Assembly (NCBI GenBank): GCA_024138025.1
Contig: JAMXBD010000710.1
Span: 248,001 to 312,000, forward strand
Source: Combretum micranthum
Taxonomy: Eukaryota; Streptophyta; Magnoliopsida; Myrtales; Combretaceae
Direction of reading: 5' to 3'
DNA length: 64,000 bases
Part shown: in pieces, positions 59,762 to 64,000 of the stretch
How the letters are laid out: every line of letters begins with the position of its first letter
Position numbering within the stretch: the stretch's first letter is position 1
Translations under genes and position numbers: made by a program
Notes under the pieces: generated by a model
What the model saw: only the letters and a program-made list of their open reading frames with translations
Database searches by the model: none
What the model was told of the DNA's origin: nothing

Positions 59762-60706
59762 TTAAGACGTGTTCATTCTTCTCTTCTTCATTGTCATATT
59801 TATCTTAGACTTCTCAAATGATTCACATGCTTTTCTAAATTTTTGCTGTAGATTAAAAATGTCATCAAAGTATATTACAACAAAATTTCCTATGAAAGGA
59901 TACATGACATGATTCATTAATCTTATGAATGTACTTGGTGCATTAGTTAATCCAAAAGGCATGACAAACCATTTATGAAGGCCTAACTTGGTTTTAAAAA
60001 CAGTTTTCCATTCATCCCCTTCTTTCGTTCTAATTTGATGGTAACCTCTTTTAAGATCAGTTTTAGAAAATAGACAAGAACCATGCAATTCTTCAAGCAT
60101 ATCATTTAACCTAGGATTAGGATGATGATACGTTACCGTGATCTTATTAACATCTCTACAATCCACACACATTCTCCAGGTTCCGTCTTTCTTGGGTACA
60201 AGTAATACTAGCACAGCACAAGGACTCATGCTTTCATAAACAAATCCTTTTGCCAGTAACTCCTCTACTTGCTTTTGGATCTCTTTAGCCTCTTCAGGAC
60301 TACTCCTATAGGCTGGTCTATTTGGAGCATAAGCTCCTGGTATGAAGTCTATTTGGTGTTCTATTCCTCTGATTGGTGGCAACCCTCTTGGAATCTCTTC
60401 ACGAAACATATCTTCATATTCTTGCAAAAGAGATATAATAGAACTGGGCAAAGTTGAGTCAAGATCATTAGCAAAAAACATGATCTCCTTGTACATAAGT
60501 ACGCTTAACGATCTTTTCTCATTCACCACACTTCTGACCTCACTTTTAGTGGTAAAGCAATTCAATTGTTTCTTCTTTTCACTCTCTCCTTTTTTCTCAC
60601 TAGCCACTTTGTTTTTCCTCTCCGTCGCTCGTGTATCATCCTCATTAGCTCTTGTGTTTTCTCTCCTTTTCTCATTAGCTCTCAACATGTCATCTTCCTG
60701 TTTCAA
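59762..60706 (-). pseudogene. Reverse transcriptase N-terminal half of the CRM-like element
   Basis: A 314-codon open frame starts at ATG 60706. Residues 1-50 form a very charged Arg/Glu/Lys linker. Then come [114 protein letters not shown] and VVIYFDDI (near residue 279). RT homology ends there. The last 35 residues (about 59868-59762) do not match the family. The frame is well preserved, with no internal stop, so decay of this part is recent or slight, but the enzyme lacks its thumb, RNase H and integrase. Confidence 0.87.
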
Positions 60707-60714
60707 TTTCTTTT

Positions 60715-61140
60715 GATCTTCTTAAACTTGCTAAGGTATCAAAGGCTTCAAGTAAAATGTCTTCTCATTTTGTCTCACCATAAAACGATTTGAACGCCCT
60801 TCATGAGTGACATTCTTGTCAAATTGCCATGATCGGACAAACAATATATGGCAGCCATTCATAGGCACTATATCAAATAATACTTTATCCTTATAGTTTC
60901 CCAAAGTAATCATCAAATTCACCTACTTATTCACTTTCACTTCTCTAGAGTCATTTGACCACTGCAACTTGTAAGGCTTAGGATGTTTCAATGTAGGCAG
61001 TTAAGCAATTCCACTAGATTAACACTTGACATGTTGGCAAAACTACCACCATCAATGATTAAACTGCAAGCCTTGTCTTTTACCACAACTCGGGTATGGA
61101 AAATGTTTTCCCTTTGCTGCTTAAGATCTCCCTCATCAAC
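60715..61140 (-). pseudogene. Degraded retropepsin of the CRM-like element
   Basis: On the minus strand a segment like REN-I-F-H-T-R and CSLIIDGGSFANM (about 61115-61035) marks the active-site strand. D-G-G is the normal variant in this group, so the triad looks intact. Downstream frames shift and carry several stops (about 61000-60925). The open piece 60731-60922 contains VLFDIVPMNGCHILFVRSWQFD, matching the later half of the protease. Confidence 0.75.
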
Positions 61141-62266
61141 CTACTGTGTACTCAAAGTATGTTTGATAACCAATGATAGGTTTGAAGCATCTACCTCCTC
61201 AGTATTAGTAGCATCTTCTAATTCAAGCACATCATCATTATCTCCTTCACTTTCACTAGCTGTCTTATACTCATCATTTCCTAAAGCAATCATAGCTTTC
61301 TTGTTAGGACATTGGGAAGCTGTATGACCAATGCCATTGCACCTAAAACAATGAATTTTAATCAAACCATATTGAGATTTAGATTTACCTTTGGATTTGC
61401 TATAAGGCTTCTATATTGAAATAACTTGAGTAAATTTTTCTTTCTTATTCTTCTTATTCTCCTTCTTCCATTCCTTCTTCCATGGAGTAGAAGAAAAACC
61501 TGGAAAATTGTATTTCTCCTTCCTCTTAAGCTGGCTTTCAACTTTCAAGGCCATCTGATACATTTCATCCAATTCCATACAGTACTGCAAATTTAACCTT
61601 GTTTGCAATATTTCTATTCAAACCATTCAAAAATCTTGCCATAGAGGCTTCACTATCCTCTTGGCTATCAAGTTTATCATGAGTGTCTCCATCTCCATGT
61701 AGTGCTCTTCAACACTCATACTTCATTATGAAAGTTCCTCCAATTGGCAATACAATCCTCTAGAATAATGTGACGGCACAAACCTCTTCCTCATAATCTG
61801 CTTTAATTCTCGCAAAGTGCTGACTGGATCCTTTAGATTTCTTCTTCTATTAATTGTCATCCACCATATGTTGGCATATCCATAAAATTCTACTATAGCC
61901 AATTTAACTTTCTTTTCCTTAGAGTAATTATGACATGCAAAAATCAGTTCAATCTTGCGTTTCTATTCCAGATAAGCATCTGGATCATTCTTGTCCTAAA
62001 AAACAGGAATTGTAAATTTTATAGAATTTAAATTGGTGTCAACTTTCTCACTTCCATTACTAGTGCTATCTCGAGTTATTCTTGGCTCTGAACCTAACAA
62101 GCTTCCTGACTTCTTGTTCATCATCAGAATCAGGCTCTTTTCTTGATTTCTTCTGTTCCATGCGATCCATTCACATGGTTAATCCTTGTAACATTTCAAA
62201 CATTCTAGCCATATATTTCTGTACATAATTACTCCTATTTTCTTCCTTCCTTGGTAGGCTAGACAT
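61141..62266 (-). pseudogene. gag: Degraded gag of the CRM-like element
   Basis: It begins MSSLPRKEE at 62266. Later pieces in shifting frames show ELIFACHNYSKEKKVKLAIVEF, NIWWMTINRRRN and MRKRFVPSHYSRGLY (about 61960-61740). They also show MELDEMYQMALKVESQLKRKEKYN (61411-61608) and a single zinc knuckle CFRCNGIGHTASQC (about 61350-61310), then an acidic stretch. Stops and at least three frameshifts break it. The order and spacing are normal for the family. Confidence 0.83.
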
Positions 62267-62279
62267 CTTGTAATGGTAA

Positions 62280-62821
62280 GAATTTTCGAACAAATAATAG
62301 AAATGAAAAAAAAAAAAACCTCACTTCACTCTCTCACGTGTATCTCTCACAAAAGTTATAACACTCAACACTTGTATTTTGCATAAACTCAATATACGCT
62401 TACCACCTTACCTCTTGATCCTTTGTCTTATGGTTTTGTATCGAACTTGGATTTGAATTCTTGAATTCTCTTCCTGTTTTGTTCCTCACAACACCTTAAT
62501 CCTTGGTAAGTATAAAATAGGATCTAAATTCCACTTAACCAGAAAACAAAGATGAATTCTCAATTTTGCTTTTTTTTTTTTTAACTTGTTTTTCCTTTTT
62601 TTTTCCTTCCTTTGTAACTCTTTTCTTGATTTTTTTTTTAAATCCAAATTTCTCTCTCTCTCTCTCTTCTCTCTCTTTTAACAAGAACCCTAATAGCAAG
62701 AACCCTAATAGCAAACTCAACGACCAAAGAAATGAGAAAGAAAATACGAACGAACCAATTTAAGGTTTTAATGTACCGTTTTCAATTCTCTTTAAATTGG
62801 AATGATTCCTAAAAAACTTAT
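62280..62821 (-). other. Untranslated leader of the CRM-like element
   Basis: The stretch between primer-binding site and gag holds A/T runs (62307-62319, 62571-62582, 62630-62640) and a TC repeat (62651-62677). No ORF is supported. Confidence 0.5.
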
Positions 62822-62833
62822 GCTCTGATACCA
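62822..62833 (-). other. Primer-binding site of the CRM-like element
   Basis: The minus strand reads TGGTATCAGAGC, complementary to initiator tRNA-Met. It lies three bases from the LTR end ..ACGTATCA. Confidence 0.9.
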
Positions 62834-62836
62834 AAC

Positions 62837-64000
62837 TGATACGTGCGCGGCACAAATCTAAATTTGCTCGAACTCTAAGAATCAAGATGGCGGACCTTTA
62901 CTAGATGAAATATTCAGATCTAGATTTGAAACTCCACGAACTTGGTACGATAAAATGGAATTGACCTCAACCATGGTTGAGTAACCCAAAGAACCTCGAT
63001 ATGATGATCATGACCCTGTTGGATATACCGACCTAGAACCTTGGTATAATGATGAACTCAACAAGAATTCAAATTCTTGAAGAAATTCTAAGTTCTCAAA
63101 AGAACTTAAAGAGAAATGATTTCTCTTAAATTGCATTTCATAATAAAAAATGTATTCTAAAACTGTCTCATTACAATAAACACTTAGGGCTATATGTAAT
63201 AAACTAAGGAAACTCAAAAGTCATAACAAAAAATTAAAACTAAGGAAACTCAAAAGTCACAACTAAAATAAAACTGCTCGTAAAAGAAGGTTGGTGGCTT
63301 TAATTATTCGTCAGCGGCCTTTAATAGTTTCACTAGCGACGTTGCAAGCAGCATTAGAATTTTCAATTCTAGTCATCATCTACACTGGCTGAAGGCCGGC
63401 TGCCAATATCTCTATGCCAGCGGCGTACTTAGAACACTGGCGGCATACAGGTGGTATACAAATCTCTGTTACATAGAATGAAGACTCGCTATTCTATGAT
63501 TTAAGCCGGTGGTGTTATCTCCTAAAATGGCAGTGTTGAACTTAAAAGAGGTAGTTTTGGCTTGGATTTTCATTTGTATTTTTGTGTTTTCTTCTTGAGT
63601 TGTGGAAATGCTCATTAAAGTCTATTTTTGGTTCAAAATCAATGTTGGTGAACTTGAAGTGATCTTTAATAAACTTTTGCACAAATCCTTGAATTCTTTC
63701 TCAAAGTTTCTTGGCTCTATTTCGTATAATCATTCCTTCAAAACTTGAATTTGTTGAGGTGAACTTGATGCATTTGTATCTTCATCATTTTTCTTTTCTA
63801 TTTTTTTTATAGAATGCTCTACTCATTGTGTTTTATAAAAAAACAGTAATTCTTGTAATGTTCCATGTATAATATGGTATAAAAAGTGATAAAGTCATGA
63901 TTTTGCTTTCTGTTTGTACTGATAATTTTTCCATAAGTCTCGATTTTTTTTTCATTATACTAATATGTGTATATTTGAATAAAAATGGTACTTCTGTGAG
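62837..64000 (-). repeat. 5' LTR of the CRM-like element (partial)
   Basis: On the plus strand it starts TGATACGTGCGCGG beside the primer-binding site. No matching far end is seen before 64000, so the LTR probably continues out of the window. A cluster of GCCGGC/GCCAGCGGC/CTGGCGGC words lies at about 63290-63540. A weak TATA-like string (minus) lies near 63190. The exact extent is unproven. Confidence 0.5.

Larger units (their letters stand above)
59762..64000 (-). mobile_element. CRM/Galadriel-like Ty3/gypsy chromovirus, truncated
   Basis: In element orientation: 5' LTR (from the window end to 62837), primer-binding site, leader, gag, protease and RT up to the catalytic Y-F-D-D. RNase H, integrase and 3' LTR are absent. 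RT spelling ([32 protein letters not shown]) and gag with a single zinc knuckle fit the CRM/Galadriel branch. The choice between the two is uncertain. Confidence 0.82.

Noticed and set aside
60269..60793. Plus-strand ORFs over the CRM-like RT linker
   Set aside because: They are opposite to the preserved 314-codon RT frame and consist of low-complexity Ser/Leu/Phe.
1..64000. CRISPR arrays, tRNA genes, bacterial-type operons
   Set aside because: No regularly spaced identical repeats with unique spacers and no tRNA cloverleaf were seen. The only tRNA-related sequences are the two retroelement primer-binding sites.

Overview
The window looks like nuclear DNA of a flowering plant. It is strongly AT-rich and made almost entirely of plant LTR-retrotransposon sequence. 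The families seen are a Cassandra TRIM, Tekay/Del-like and CRM/Galadriel-like chromoviruses, a Tat/Athila-like gypsy fragment, copia pieces, foldback MITEs and many solo LTRs. I see no host protein-coding gene I can defend, no rRNA or tRNA gene and no CRISPR array. The species cannot be named from the sequence.

Layout. 1-12.2 kb: a complete Cassandra element (1065-1622) with a target duplication, two foldback MITEs (2475-2832, 8658-8925), a decayed Tat-like gag-protease (about 3.56-6.64 kb) and an unassigned acidic coding remnant (7.67-8.44 kb). 12.2-16.4 kb: a 3.5 kb solo LTR inside an older LTR remnant. 16.45-31.35 kb: a decayed Tekay/Del-like element on the minus strand (LTR, chromodomain, integrase, RNase H, RT, protease, gag, leader ORF). 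Its RT catalytic motif is split by another solo LTR, which itself holds a 1.28 kb solo LTR. 31.3-44.7 kb: LTR pieces, a 1.29 kb solo LTR with target duplication and a degenerate coiled-coil ORF on the minus strand. 44.7-51.8 kb: one long LTR nested in another of the same family. 51.9-56.2 kb: copia RT debris and a 1.78 kb copia-type solo LTR. 56.2-59.7 kb: another 3.5 kb solo LTR, in the opposite orientation. 59.7-64 kb: a CRM/Galadriel-like element on the minus strand (RT, protease, gag, PBS, start of the 5' LTR) that runs off the window.

Most notable observation. The 3.3-4.3 kb Tekay-type LTRs, and the related 3' LTR of the split element, keep the same ordered set of splice-like signals downstream of the TATA box. 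These are a donor about 180 bases after TATA, a pyrimidine tract plus TAG|GTGAC acceptor, a short exon-like block ending in GTGAGT, and (in several copies) a second short block between CAG and AG|GTA. The two short blocks vary largely at synonymous positions and keep a stop codon or a 42-base length. This suggests spliced, partly coding leader or terminal exons inside the LTR. The gag gene of the split element also ends on a strong donor (GCAG|GTATGT) in a compatible phase. This is inferred from comparing copies by eye and needs RNA evidence.
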